A stretch of DNA of 64,000 bases. Source: Daejeonella sp. H1SJ63. GTDB taxonomy: Bacteria > Bacteroidota > Bacteroidia > Sphingobacteriales > Sphingobacteriaceae. The notes beneath the pieces were generated by a model. That model was not told the origin of the DNA. It ran no database searches and worked only from the letters and a program-made list of their open reading frames with translations. Location: assembly GCF_029360775.1 (NCBI RefSeq), contig NZ_JARKMZ010000020.1, positions 62,001 to 126,000 of the forward strand. The letters are read 5' to 3'. Both the position numbers and the translations under genes were made by a program. Position 1 is the first letter of the stretch; every line of letters starts with the position of its first letter. Below, in pieces: positions 19,103 through 28,655 of this stretch.

Positions 19103-19855
19103 TTGAAAAAGATCATTTACATATTTCTCTTTTTAAGCGTTCAGCTGGTCGGACTAATGGCTCAGGATCGTCCGATACAAGGAATTGTTTTCGACAAGGA
19201 TTCCAAACAACGGCTTACCAGAGTTTATATATTTAATACCCGAACGGGCGATGGGTTCTATAACACAACCAAGGGCGAGTTCAAAACAAATGCCCGGGAA
19301 GGAGACATTCTGCTTGCAGCCCTGCAGGGTTACGGGGTTGATACCATAAGCATAAATAAAGAAAATACCATACTCTTTTACCTTCGCAGAAACAGCATAC
19401 AATTACAGGAAGTTATTGTAAAAGATACCCTCAAAACCCCGAATCAGCAGCTTCAGGCTACGAAGCAGGAATACAACACGGCTTACTCAAAGGGTTCTAC
19501 AGGTAATGTACTGACAACCGGAGGCAGCAACGGAGGAGGTGGTGCCGGATTAAGTATCAATGCACTTTACAGTTTACTAAGTAAAGAAGGCAGGAATGCA
19601 CGATTACTGCAAAAAATCATTGAACGCGACTACAGAGATGCAATGATTGAATACCGGTTTACAAAAACGCTGATCAACAGAGTTACCGGATTAAACGGAG
19701 AAAAACTAACAGACTTCAAGCAGCAATATAAACCCGGATATTATTTTATTATTGAAGCAAATGATTATGAGCTGATTGAATACATTCAAAGATCATACAG
19801 AAGTTATCTTGAAAATCCTGATGCATACCGCCTGCAACCTTTGAAAGAAAATTAA
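19103..19855 (+). CDS. Secreted CarboxypepD_reg-like protein
   Basis: 250 residues with a signal peptide (MKKIIYIFLFLSVQLVGLMA) starting at TTG 19103, preceded by TAGTTTTA and a four-base gap. An N-terminal beta-sandwich (IQGIVFDKDSKQRLTRVYIFN.. GEFKTNAREGDILLAALQGYGVD) resembles the CarboxypepD_reg domain of SusC-like proteins but no barrel follows. The middle is Gly-rich (TTGGSNGGGGAGLS) and the end is helical with many aromatic residues. It resembles the protein at 49162-49797 in domain layout. Function unknown; periplasmic or outer-membrane associated by inference. Confidence 0.8.
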   Translation: MKKIIYIFLFLSVQLVGLMAQDRPIQGIVFDKDSKQRLTRVYIFNTRTGDGFYNTTKGEFKTNAREGDILLAALQGYGVDTISINKENTILFYLRRNSIQLQEVIVKDTLKTPNQQLQATKQEYNTAYSKGSTGNVLTTGGSNGGGGAGLSINALYSLLSKEGRNARLLQKIIERDYRDAMIEYRFTKTLINRVTGLNGEKLTDFKQQYKPGYYFIIEANDYELIEYIQRSYRSYLENPDAYRLQPLKEN

Positions 19856-19958
19856 TATCTCAAAACATATACTCAATAATTCCGTATGCCGTTTTATAGC
19901 CGGTAGAAAAGCTAAAAAACATATCAAAAAAGAGTTCATTTTTGTTTTTATTTGTTGA

Positions 19959-20963
19959 ATGATAAATCGGTTTCTGACAGTTATTTTCATTTTGCTTGGA
20001 TGCGCGTATCCATCTTTTTCACAAAACACTGTAAGTCAGTCTGATAGCATTATTCTCCAGAATCTTAAACAATTCCCCCGCAAAAACACACTGCCTGTCA
20101 GAAGACCCGTATTATTTCCTGAAATCGTAAAATTAAGCGATGCTTCTTCACTTGATCTGAAGGTTAACTACTGGAGAAGTCTCACCGCTTTTGGTCTTAA
20201 TGTGAATCAGGCCTCATTCAGTGATAACTGGGGTGCAGGCGGGGTAAACTCTCTTGCTCTTGGCGGACAAATCTCTTACAAAACTGATTACACCAAAGAA
20301 GACAAAAACTTTGTATCCGAATTGATTCTGCAATACGGAAAACTTAAGAATAGAAATCAAATGGCCAGAAAAACAGCTGACCGTATATTCTGGGATAATA
20401 AAGTTGCGTTAAAATTATCTCAAAGCTGGTATTTCTTCGGTTCTGTAAACTTTGAATCACAGTTTGATATGGGTTATTCCTTTTCCAAGGATGCCCAGGG
20501 CAATGAAAAAAGAACTCTTTTATCGAGATTCATGGCACCGGGATACTTAACAGAATCGTTCGGATTTGAGTATAAACCTGTAAAATACTTCTTCCTGCGT
20601 ATCGGTACCGGAACAGCACGTCAGACATTTGTACTGGACAAAGAACTCTACAAAACGAATCCTAAAAATTTCGGGGTAACACACGGAAATACATTCAGAA
20701 ATGAGCTGGCATTTCAGGTGGTAAGCTCTTTTGATAAGGAGATCGCAAAAAACCTGACTCTAAAAAGCCGCTATTCTATGTTTGCGAATTATGAAAAATT
20801 ATCAAGTATTGATAACAGGCTTGATGTGACCCTTAGCGCCAGTGTGAATAAAATGGTCAATGTTTCTTTGTCGGGTATTATTCTTTATGATGATGATACA
20901 GCAAATAAAATACAGGCCAGCCAGGCAATGGCCTTTGGTCTGATCTATAAATTGGCAAAATAA
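19959..20963 (+). CDS. DUF3078 family outer membrane protein
   Basis: 334 residues with a signal peptide (FLTVIFILLGCAYPSFS). Contains the DUF3078 hallmark NVNQASFSDNWGAGGVNSLALGGQISYKTDY and alternating aromatic/polar strands through to the C-terminal AFGLIYKLAK, which suggests a small outer-membrane beta-barrel. Function is not known for this family. It converges with the DUF5916 gene, eight bases between stops. Confidence 0.88.
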   Translation: MINRFLTVIFILLGCAYPSFSQNTVSQSDSIILQNLKQFPRKNTLPVRRPVLFPEIVKLSDASSLDLKVNYWRSLTAFGLNVNQASFSDNWGAGGVNSLALGGQISYKTDYTKEDKNFVSELILQYGKLKNRNQMARKTADRIFWDNKVALKLSQSWYFFGSVNFESQFDMGYSFSKDAQGNEKRTLLSRFMAPGYLTESFGFEYKPVKYFFLRIGTGTARQTFVLDKELYKTNPKNFGVTHGNTFRNELAFQVVSSFDKEIAKNLTLKSRYSMFANYEKLSSIDNRLDVTLSASVNKMVNVSLSGIILYDDDTANKIQASQAMAFGLIYKLAK

Positions 20964-20971
20964 ACTAAGAC

Positions 20972-23404
20972 TTATCTTCTTTTTAACTGCAGATAATCAA
21001 CATAATACAAGATCTTAAGCGATAGATTATTGTTCTGAGGCTGACTCATGATATGATCAAAATTTTGCAAATAACCCATCCTGTTATCGGATTCCATATC
21101 TTCTGAAAGATTCTTATAAGCAAGACTCAGCTCACTTCCCGGAGCAAAGCGCCACGAATAAACCAGATCTATATTGAATACATTATAATTGGTGTGGGTG
21201 CCTTTAAATTCAGCACCATCATGGCTTTGTAGTTCCCCGTCGTCCCTGAGAAAGTAAAAAGCCAGATTATTACGGTTAGACCAGTAATGCCTTCCTCTAG
21301 CCATGATAGCCATATTGCTGTTAAAAGTATAAGTAGCATCAAACATGCTCTCTATCGTATTTCTGTCAAACCGGGAAAAGATAATCTCCTTAGCCTTACT
21401 TATACCCAGCCATGCTGAGTAATCGTACTGTGGCTGAGTGTTGAAATCTACACCCAGCGAAAGCCTGTTCTTTACCCTGAAATTCTGATAAAATCCGGCA
21501 ACATATCCAACTCCGTGAAACTGTTCCCTGAGTCGTGCAGAAAAAAACACGCCGGCATTATATTTTCTGATCGGGTTTGATCGAAGTCTGAAATTAGCAT
21601 AAGTGCTGGCAGGGGTATTATACTCTTTACCTGCAACCCTCGGCTCATAAAAATCCTTACCCATAAACTGCCTGTAAAAATCAAGATTGAGGGTCCAGAA
21701 ATTTTTAAACTCAAAGAATCCTCCCAAGGATGCCCTTGACGACTGATAGGCTCGCGGTTTAAACCTCTGAGTTTGGAAAATTCCCATATAGGTATTAAAA
21801 CGATTAAATACCATGCCGGGAGTATAGCTGTTAAAGCCTAAATTGAGGGAATTGTTAATGAAGTTGTTATTATTGAAATACCCAAGATCGGTAGGGTCAA
21901 ACTTATTGTCTGTCAGCTCAAACCCGTAACCCCAGGTAAAATTACCGCTTTTCTTACCGGCATCAAGCTCATAATTAAACCCGGTATTGCTTGAACTACC
22001 TGGAGTTTCTGCACCCACATAGCTAATTTTTCCTGCTCCTGAGATATAATACCTGTTATTCCGGTCGTTCAGGTTTGTTAAAAATGAACTTACATTTGCA
22101 TCATATGCTGAACCCTGACGTAATACATTGGTATTCAAAAAAGTAACTGAACTGTTATTTTTAAGCGACTGATCAAGCACCAGGATATTATAATTGGTAA
22201 GCGGATGAGTTTCGATAAGCCGTTCTTCCCCCAGACTGTTTTGAACTCTGGAAAAACCTCTTTTGGTAACCGCATTAAAGAAGCCTAAACCCAAACCATT
22301 TTGAGAGCGTCCGGAAATTTTGGTAGCATTGAGCAATTTACTTTGAGACGGATGCTCTTTTACTGTTTCGCCGGGCAGTAGCCGCGAGTTAATGTTTGCA
22401 ATATATGCCGGATTAGAACCGATCCTTCTGGAATAAAACAGATTCCCTTTATTGAATAATTCAGTTCCTTCAGTAAAAAACTGCCTGTTCTCATTAAATC
22501 TAACTTCAAATGGACTAAGGTTAAGCACCCGATTATCAGAACGGATCTGGCCAAAATCAGGAACAAGTGTCATATCCAGCGTGAAACTCTGATTTATGCC
22601 ATATTTGATATCCATTCCCCCGTTAAAACTACTGCTTGTATTTTGCAGCTCGGGCTGGTTATGAGGATAATGATTAACTGTGGAAGAAAGATATGGCGAG
22701 AAAGATAATCTGACCGGTGATTTTATCCCTTTTATTCCCTGTAACTCACCTGACTGATTAATAAATCCGCTGACCTTAGGATCAATGGCATTCCAGCTGC
22801 TTTGACGGTTGCTCATATGACGACGACGTGTCATATTTAAACCCCATTCCTGAATGTCATTTGAACTGAACCTCAGAGCAGAATAAGGAATCTTCAATTC
22901 AGCAGTCCAGCCCAGACTATCAATTTTTACCTGACTATCCCATACTGCATTCCAGTTATTATCTTCACTTCCCGAATTAGAATATTTGGCATCAAACTGG
23001 GTACCGGTTGAGCTTACATAAAAACCAAAAGCATTGATGCGATCAAGGTAAGTATCGAAAACGATCCCGATAAAGTCAGAATTTGCCAGATTATCTCTTG
23101 GCATAACTTCCCGGAAAATGCTGTCTGGCTCATCATACATCCTTGCACCGATGTAAATAGCCGTATTATCATAAACTATTCTTACCTCTGTTCTTTTATC
23201 TTCAGTCTCGACACGACCGGGTACCGGCTTAAATTCAGTAAATCTGCTGGCAGGCATGGTCTCTTTCCAGGCCCTGTCATCTAATTCACCATCAATTTTG
23301 GGAGAGTGTTCTGTTCTTATTGCACTGAATGTCTTACTCTCCTGTGCCTCAGAGAAACAGACAAATACCAGAAAAAAACTAAAAAAGATTAAACTAAACT
23401 TCAT
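20972..23404 (-). CDS. CBM9-like / DUF5916 outer membrane protein
   Basis: 810 residues. Signal peptide (FFSFFLVFVCFSEA), an N-terminal carbohydrate-binding family 9-like domain (about 28-215; KIDGELDDRAWKETMPASRFTEFKP, VRIVYDNTAIYIGARMYD, GWTAELKIPYSALRF), then a long DUF5916 region rich in beta-strands (FTEGTELFNKG, RRIGSNP) that probably forms an outer-membrane barrel. Such proteins are frequent in Bacteroidota; the ligand and role are unknown. The CBM9-like part suggests sugar or polymer contact (inference). Confidence 0.88.
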   Translation of the reverse strand: MKFSLIFFSFFLVFVCFSEAQESKTFSAIRTEHSPKIDGELDDRAWKETMPASRFTEFKPVPGRVETEDKRTEVRIVYDNTAIYIGARMYDEPDSIFREVMPRDNLANSDFIGIVFDTYLDRINAFGFYVSSTGTQFDAKYSNSGSEDNNWNAVWDSQVKIDSLGWTAELKIPYSALRFSSNDIQEWGLNMTRRRHMSNRQSSWNAIDPKVSGFINQSGELQGIKGIKSPVRLSFSPYLSSTVNHYPHNQPELQNTSSSFNGGMDIKYGINQSFTLDMTLVPDFGQIRSDNRVLNLSPFEVRFNENRQFFTEGTELFNKGNLFYSRRIGSNPAYIANINSRLLPGETVKEHPSQSKLLNATKISGRSQNGLGLGFFNAVTKRGFSRVQNSLGEERLIETHPLTNYNILVLDQSLKNNSSVTFLNTNVLRQGSAYDANVSSFLTNLNDRNNRYYISGAGKISYVGAETPGSSSNTGFNYELDAGKKSGNFTWGYGFELTDNKFDPTDLGYFNNNNFINNSLNLGFNSYTPGMVFNRFNTYMGIFQTQRFKPRAYQSSRASLGGFFEFKNFWTLNLDFYRQFMGKDFYEPRVAGKEYNTPASTYANFRLRSNPIRKYNAGVFFSARLREQFHGVGYVAGFYQNFRVKNRLSLGVDFNTQPQYDYSAWLGISKAKEIIFSRFDRNTIESMFDATYTFNSNMAIMARGRHYWSNRNNLAFYFLRDDGELQSHDGAEFKGTHTNYNVFNIDLVYSWRFAPGSELSLAYKNLSEDMESDNRMGYLQNFDHIMSQPQNNNLSLKILYYVDYLQLKRR

Positions 23405-23553
23405 TCAAAAATTTCAACGATGCAAAGGAATTAAAATGTCAGGAACTTTAAGATTAAGCAATGGGAATGTTACTCATTCTTAACATTTTTTTTGCTTTGA
23501 GCCGCATCTTAGCTGATGTAAACAATTATTTTAGTCCTATGGCCGAGAAATCA

Positions 23554-23561
23554 TACCTTTG
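23554..23561 (+). promoter_or_regulatory. -7 box (TACCTTTG) of ffh
   Basis: Exact TAnnTTTG match 25 bases upstream of the ffh ATG at 23587, giving a leader of about 20 bases. This contrasts with the four-base spacing of several other genes here. Confidence 0.5.
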
Positions 23562-23586
23562 CACAAGCTAAAAGCTGATTTATAAC

Positions 23587-24927
23587 ATGTTTGAAAATTT
23601 ACAGGATAAACTCGACAGAGCGTTTAAGGTTCTAAAGGGACAGGGAAGCATAACTGAAATAAACGTGGCTGAAACCATGAAGGAGATACGTAAAGCCCTT
23701 CTGGACGCCGATGTTAACTACAAAACAGCTAAAGCCTTTACTGATGATGTAAAGGAAAAAGCACTTGGACAGAATGTACTGACAGCAATTTCACCCGGAC
23801 AATTGCTGACCAAGCTCATGAATGATGAGCTGGCTGCCTTGATGGGCGGAACAGTTGAGGAGCTGAACATATCGGCTAATCCAACAATAATTCTTATCGC
23901 CGGACTGAACGGTGCGGGTAAAACTACCTTCTCGGGAAAGCTTGCAAACTATCTTGTTACTAAAAAGAATAAAAAGCCATTACTGGTAGCAGGCGACGTT
24001 TATCGTCCTGCAGCGATTGACCAGCTTGAGGTACTTGGCGCACAGGTGGGAGTTCCTGTTTATACAGACCGCGAATCAAAAGACCCGGTTGGAATTGCAA
24101 AAGCGGCTATCGCCGAAGCTAAAAAGAACGGTCAGAATGTAGTGATCATTGATACCGCCGGACGTCTGGCAATTGATGAGGGACTGATGAAGGAGATCGC
24201 CGAGGTTAAAGCAAGTACCAATCCACATGAAATCCTTTTTGTGGTGGATTCCATGACCGGACAGGATGCGGTCAATACGGCCAAAGCATTCAACGATCGT
24301 CTGGATTTTACCGGGGTGGTATTAACCAAATTAGATGGTGATACCCGTGGTGGTGCGGCACTTTCAATCAAATCGGTTGTAAACAAACCCATCAAATTCA
24401 TCGGTACCGGCGAGAAAATGGAGGCGCTGGATGTTTTCTATCCCGACAGGATGGCCAGCCGTATTCTCGGAATGGGTGATGTGGTTTCATTGGTTGAACG
24501 CGCGCAGATGCAGTTCGACGAGAAAGAAGCAGCAGAACTTCAGAAAAAAATCCGTAAGAATAAATTTGATTTCAACGACTTCCTGAGTCAGATTCAGCAA
24601 ATCAAGAAGATGGGTAATATGAAGGATCTGATGGGCATGATACCGGGTGTAGGAAAAGCCATCAAGGATGTTGAGATTGATGACAATGCCTTCACTCCAA
24701 TTGAATCTATCATCCGCTCAATGACTCCTTTCGAGCGTGAAAATCCGGATGCAATTAATCAGAGCAGAAGAACCCGCATCGCAAAGGGTTCTGGTACCAA
24801 TATTACTGAGGTAAATAAGCTGATCAAACAGTTCGAGGATATGCGTAAAGTAATGAAGCAGTTCTCAAACCCTGCCGCAGCTGCCAAAATGATGAAGGGC
24901 ATGCCTAAAATGCCGTTTGGGAAGTAA
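23587..24927 (+). CDS. ffh: Signal recognition particle protein Ffh
   Basis: 446 residues. N domain (1-85), GTPase G domain with GLNGAGKTTFSGKLA (P-loop), DVYRPAAIDQL, IIDTAGRLAIDEGLM, TKLDGDTRGGAALS and GTGEKMEALD, then the Met-rich M domain (about 295-446; MGNMKDLMGMIPGVGKA, RRTRIAKGSG for 4.5S RNA binding) ending with MMKGMPKMPFGK. It binds signal peptides and 4.5S RNA and docks with FtsY for membrane insertion. Normal length. A terminator follows 40 bases downstream. Confidence 0.97.
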   Translation: MFENLQDKLDRAFKVLKGQGSITEINVAETMKEIRKALLDADVNYKTAKAFTDDVKEKALGQNVLTAISPGQLLTKLMNDELAALMGGTVEELNISANPTIILIAGLNGAGKTTFSGKLANYLVTKKNKKPLLVAGDVYRPAAIDQLEVLGAQVGVPVYTDRESKDPVGIAKAAIAEAKKNGQNVVIIDTAGRLAIDEGLMKEIAEVKASTNPHEILFVVDSMTGQDAVNTAKAFNDRLDFTGVVLTKLDGDTRGGAALSIKSVVNKPIKFIGTGEKMEALDVFYPDRMASRILGMGDVVSLVERAQMQFDEKEAAELQKKIRKNKFDFNDFLSQIQQIKKMGNMKDLMGMIPGVGKAIKDVEIDDNAFTPIESIIRSMTPFERENPDAINQSRRTRIAKGSGTNITEVNKLIKQFEDMRKVMKQFSNPAAAAKMMKGMPKMPFGK

Positions 24928-24967
24928 AATATTAAGGTTGGCGTTGCCATCAACCTCAGGGAACATT

Positions 24968-25004
24968 AAAAAGGCTTTTTCCCCGGGGGTAGGAAGCCTT
25001 TTTT
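24968..25004 (+). terminator. Intrinsic terminator after ffh
   Basis: Stem AAAAAGGCTT / AAGCCTTTTTT with a GC-rich loop and T-run, 40 bases after the ffh stop. Confidence 0.8.
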
Positions 25005-25329
25005 CATTCATTCTCTCCGGCTGGTGTTTTTCCATACCGGTATAATTAGAGAAAATTATACCGTTCATTCATTCCTTTGCACCTTTTACTCAGGCAATCA
25101 CATCATCATTGTTTTGGTTATTATCTTTTGTGAGAAGTTAAGCATCAGACATACGGAAAATAAAGCTGTTATGATTTGGACATTAAATCTTTCCCCCAAT
25201 TAAAATAGAGGAAAGGCCCGTTCATATAGGGCAATTAACTGTTGGTACAAGAATTTAAAATCGTGCATTTTTTTCACTCCATTTGAGTAATAATATCTGA
25301 AAACCAATAATCATCTAAACCTTAAAATC
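25005..25329. other. Intergenic region at the left edge of the accessory segment
   Basis: No gene seen. It contains a perfect 10-bp inverted repeat at 25038-25063 (arms CGGTATAATT and AATTATACCG, six-base spacer) and should carry the promoter of the lipoprotein gene at 25330; I could not fix a clear -7 box. Confidence 0.5.
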
Positions 25330-26727
25330 ATGAAAAAAATCAAAAAACAGTTACTGACTGCGTTTGTATTGGGCATTGTGATGGCGATCCTCTTCGTCGG
25401 AGGATGTAAAAAAGAAATTTCATCATCGGGGGCTGTCCCTAAACCCGATATCACTATGAGTACAGAAGGGGCTCCAGGCAAAATTGAAGCGCTTCGCGTA
25501 AGTCCGAGCGGTGATCTTATTCTTACTATGAAAAGCCCATCCGTAAAACGGATATTTCCAGACCTCCAGGCGAAAGAAAAGATAAACGCCGAAGTACGGG
25601 AATCTAAAAAGAAGAAAAAAGCCGAAGGCATGACGACATCTAACGTGTCCTTCACGGCAACCGACCAAGGCACATATTACACCTGTTATGGAGAAGTTCC
25701 TTCGACTGGACTCCCACATGATTGGTATTTGATCGATTGGTATACAAACGTCTATACTTATATTGGTACAACCGGCGATAATACCATTAATTTCAATGTT
25801 CAAAAACCGTCTCTTTACGGGCAATACCGTCTGTGGGCTGAGGGTCCAGGGGGTGCGAGTTTTACTGGCTATCAATATCTAGGGGATCCTTACAGTGGTG
25901 TAACGATTAACAGCGGAATTTTATCGCTTACAGATGTGGCAGCTTATGATGCTTTGAAAACTAGACTCAAAACAGCTTATGATAATCACCAAACTCATTT
26001 GGACTCATATAGTTCCATGTCTAGTGATAATGCCGAAGCACAAGCAATTTCCGATGGATTCGATGAATTCTTGCCATTCAAAAGGTTCGAAGCCCACTTT
26101 GGGTTAAGCTCGCTTCGGGCAAAAATCCGTGGTGAGGTAGAATATTGGCAAACTCAAAGCAATGAATTTGGGACTGGTTACCCGGAAGACAATTACATCC
26201 CATATTCTTACGAACAGCAAACGTTGATGACCATTGCAGGACAGATTGAAGTATTAGGTGTAGGAGAAGGACCACTGACTCTTCCAACAGTTGCAGGAGG
26301 GAAAACTCCAGGCAGCCCAGGCCCCAACACCTGTATGAGTGAAGCAGACATGGCTGAAGGTAGACCTGTGAGCTCTGTGAGAAAGCTAAAAATGTACGTT
26401 TATATTGATCCAGTAACAACCAAGGGGAATACTTCAACAGTATTTGCAGGGAGAACCAGAACAATGAAAAGGCAAGCAGGTTTCCTTTGGAAGGACAAAT
26501 TAGAAAAACAGCAAGTTAAAGTGTCGGGTACCTATTATAATGGATGTACCTATGAAAATACCTTTGATTCGGGATATACAAATCCTTCAAATAATTTTAG
26601 GTATAAGCAATATGTAGAATATCCGGTAGGAGCAGGCAGGACGACTAAATCAGGTGAAATTACGACATCCGCACTCCTTAGTGAACACGCGGGTAGCACG
26701 CCATACACTTTAACTTACACCCATTAA
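25330..26727 (+). CDS. Orphan surface lipoprotein of unknown function
   Basis: 465 residues with a lipoprotein signal (AILFVGGC, lipidated Cys about residue 26) followed by KKEISSSG. A region at about 195-275 (GILSLTDVAAYDALKTRLKTAYDNHQ and later FDEFLPFKRFEAHFGLSSLRAKI) resembles helical segments found in uncharacterised Bacteroidota lipoproteins (DUF4848-like by eye, not certain). The C-terminal part is Thr/Tyr-rich and beta-like. The next gene, ten bases downstream, is a predicted beta-barrel, so the two are probably an operon of exported proteins. No enzyme motif was seen. Confidence 0.75.
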   Translation: MKKIKKQLLTAFVLGIVMAILFVGGCKKEISSSGAVPKPDITMSTEGAPGKIEALRVSPSGDLILTMKSPSVKRIFPDLQAKEKINAEVRESKKKKKAEGMTTSNVSFTATDQGTYYTCYGEVPSTGLPHDWYLIDWYTNVYTYIGTTGDNTINFNVQKPSLYGQYRLWAEGPGGASFTGYQYLGDPYSGVTINSGILSLTDVAAYDALKTRLKTAYDNHQTHLDSYSSMSSDNAEAQAISDGFDEFLPFKRFEAHFGLSSLRAKIRGEVEYWQTQSNEFGTGYPEDNYIPYSYEQQTLMTIAGQIEVLGVGEGPLTLPTVAGGKTPGSPGPNTCMSEADMAEGRPVSSVRKLKMYVYIDPVTTKGNTSTVFAGRTRTMKRQAGFLWKDKLEKQQVKVSGTYYNGCTYENTFDSGYTNPSNNFRYKQYVEYPVGAGRTTKSGEITTSALLSEHAGSTPYTLTYTH

Positions 26728-26752
26728 TTGAGTATACTTGTGTGCGAAAAAC

Positions 26753-28048
26753 ATGCCTAATTTTATTAAATACTTTCTAGCAGTGACATTAACTACCATT
26801 ATGGTGGTTAATGTCACTTTTTTATATGGCCAAGGCACATCCTTCGGCGTTCGTTTTACACCATCTCTGGTCCCAACCGTAGCTGTGGAAAACTCATCCC
26901 CTTCCAATGTTTTTGGTTGGAGCCATTTTAATCTTAATGCTGGCGTCTATGCATTAAAATATTTTAAATCTAGTCGCTGGGGTATAAAAGCTGGATTAGA
27001 TTTTGGTGCTATACCAAACCTCGTTGGGTTCGACGCGCCGAGGAATGCTTTTGGAAAAGGGGGTAATACTGATGAACAGATCAACACATGGTTGCGAACA
27101 AGTAAAGATTCTTATAAGGCTTTGACTGTGACGGCGGCATTCAAAGTTCCGATTAAAGGACGATATTTTGAATTCAATGTGGGCCCGAGCGTAAGATTCT
27201 ATGACTATTATCGTAAAAATGGTTATAGCGAAGTTGGACTCACATTTAACCGCGCCGTACCGTACGACGAGAATGATCCTACGGCGGGCCCACCTGATGT
27301 ACGTGTAAGGATAACAGATCTTGATCTCCCTTATTTGAGTTTCCCGGTCTCCATTGATTATGTGGTGCGCGTTGGAAGGCGAAGCCAAGTGAAGTTCGGG
27401 CTAATGCACAATATATCCAGCCCCCTTCACGGGGAACTTGAAGTACAAATGTATGACAAACTCTACCCAGGATCTTTTCGACCAAGGACCGGTTTTTGGG
27501 GCATTAATATACAATATGAACGCCTTTCAAAAAAAGCATCCACTCATTTCGAGAAGCGATTACGCGCCCAAAAAGATGACAAAAGCTTTAGAAAATCTTT
27601 TTTTGCCGAATCATATACTAAACCGGGTTTTCTGGCTGCGACCTTCGATATGCGTTTGAAAAAAGACAGAAACGATGGTGTTGGCTTTACATTCGGCGCC
27701 GGACTAGGCAATGGCTACTTATCCGAGGTCCCGACCAATAATACTTCACCCTATAAGCAAATGTTAGCCCTGCCTGTAGGTATAAATTATATTATTGGAC
27801 AAAAAATGCATGGACTCGAGGTTGGTACTGGCCTAACTCCGCAAATTCCCCTGGAAAATGTTCGGGATGGACTTCGTAATAGTGGAACTGTGTACACCGG
27901 TCGTATTGGGTACCGTTTTCAACCTGTTAGAGAGGGATTTGTTGGAAGAATTGCATGGGCACCCCTCCTTGAGCATATTCCAATTCAGTCGAATCATGAG
28001 CTGACGCTTGGGAATGTTGCGATATCGGTAGGCTACAGTTTTAAATAG
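26753..28048 (+). CDS. Putative outer membrane beta-barrel protein
   Basis: 431 residues from ATG 26753. The signal peptide is FLAVTLTTIMVVNVTFLYG. Strands of alternating hydrophobic/polar and aromatic residues continue to the C-terminal VAISVGYSFK, typical of porin-like barrels that end in an aromatic residue. Family not recognised. A TATACTTG box lies 13 bases before the ATG, but co-transcription with the lipoprotein gene is also likely. The signal-peptide codons contain a terminator-like hairpin (26782-26823). In-frame TTG at 26738 was rejected as start. Confidence 0.75.
   Translation: MPNFIKYFLAVTLTTIMVVNVTFLYGQGTSFGVRFTPSLVPTVAVENSSPSNVFGWSHFNLNAGVYALKYFKSSRWGIKAGLDFGAIPNLVGFDAPRNAFGKGGNTDEQINTWLRTSKDSYKALTVTAAFKVPIKGRYFEFNVGPSVRFYDYYRKNGYSEVGLTFNRAVPYDENDPTAGPPDVRVRITDLDLPYLSFPVSIDYVVRVGRRSQVKFGLMHNISSPLHGELEVQMYDKLYPGSFRPRTGFWGINIQYERLSKKASTHFEKRLRAQKDDKSFRKSFFAESYTKPGFLAATFDMRLKKDRNDGVGFTFGAGLGNGYLSEVPTNNTSPYKQMLALPVGINYIIGQKMHGLEVGTGLTPQIPLENVRDGLRNSGTVYTGRIGYRFQPVREGFVGRIAWAPLLEHIPIQSNHELTLGNVAISVGYSFK
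26782..26823 (+). promoter_or_regulatory. Terminator-like hairpin inside signal-peptide codons
   Basis: Arms AGTGACATTAACTACC (26782-26797) and GGTGGTTAATGTCACT (26803-26818) pair at 15 of 16 positions around a five-base loop and are followed by five more T. It sits about ten codons after the start of the beta-barrel gene. The structure is as strong as the genuine terminators in this window, so it could attenuate transcription or block translation. Confidence 0.5.
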
Positions 28049-28454
28049 ACTCAACATATCTATTCCAGCGATTCAAGAGCTATACCGGATATATGGCTTG
28101 GCTGAGAATGCTCCAATTTTTGCTAATCTGAGCCAGTAATGTTGCATAGGTTCCACACAATAGTGTTGCAGAAACAGAAACATGATATGAAGTTGTATAG
28201 TCGGGTGAAATACTAACATTTTCAAACTTTAGATTAGAAACCTCAAGGCTGAAGCCATCCTCGGGAAGTGGAAAAGTTGACAAGAGAGTCGGTCTATAAA
28301 TGACCTTAAATGTATTTTGTGTGGTGACAGAGTTACTATCACGACTTGCTTTGGCTTTTCCCCGTTCAGGCAAAATACCGTTCCCTCATTCCATTCCGCC
28401 TTTAACTAAATACTTAATTCCAATCTATCAGGTGCTTCCATAACTTGTATAACC
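28049..28454. other. 406-bp spacer between beta-barrel gene and comM fragment
   Basis: A 97-codon frame is open on the minus strand (28080-28373), but its product is Ser/Thr-rich without signal peptide or recognisable motif and I do not call it. The last 60 bases resemble the region upstream of intact comM in places (ACTAAAT, GGTGCTT near GGCTTT), consistent with a duplicated comM promoter area. Confidence 0.4.
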
Positions 28455-28655
28455 ATGCCTGCAAAAACCTATGGAAGTGCTGTTTTCGGCATTGAAGCCA
28501 TTACCATAACTGTTGAGGTTAATATTACCGGCGGATTAAAATATTTCGTAGTCGGGCTGCCTGATAATGCCGTTAAAGAAAGTATGATGCGTGTTGAAAG
28601 TGCAATCAACAACTCGGGCTATAGGATGAAGCGGCAACGGTCGGAACATCTTTAG
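28455..28655 (+). pseudogene. Truncated duplicate of the comM 5' end
   Basis: Codons 1-61 match the start of intact comM at 30744 almost exactly in protein ([20 protein letters not shown] and onward), with about 14 base changes in 184 by eye, mostly silent. The similarity stops at the MKRQ codons; the frame then ends after RSEHL. It lacks the ATPase region and cannot work as ComM. The silent-biased divergence shows it is not a very recent copy: it may be a remnant of a homologous comM acquired with the flanking DNA, or an old duplication. Confidence 0.85.

Noticed and set aside
28080-28373. 97-codon minus-strand frame between the beta-barrel gene and the comM fragment
   Set aside because: Ser/Thr-rich product with no motif, signal peptide or clear promoter, in a spacer that otherwise looks non-coding.
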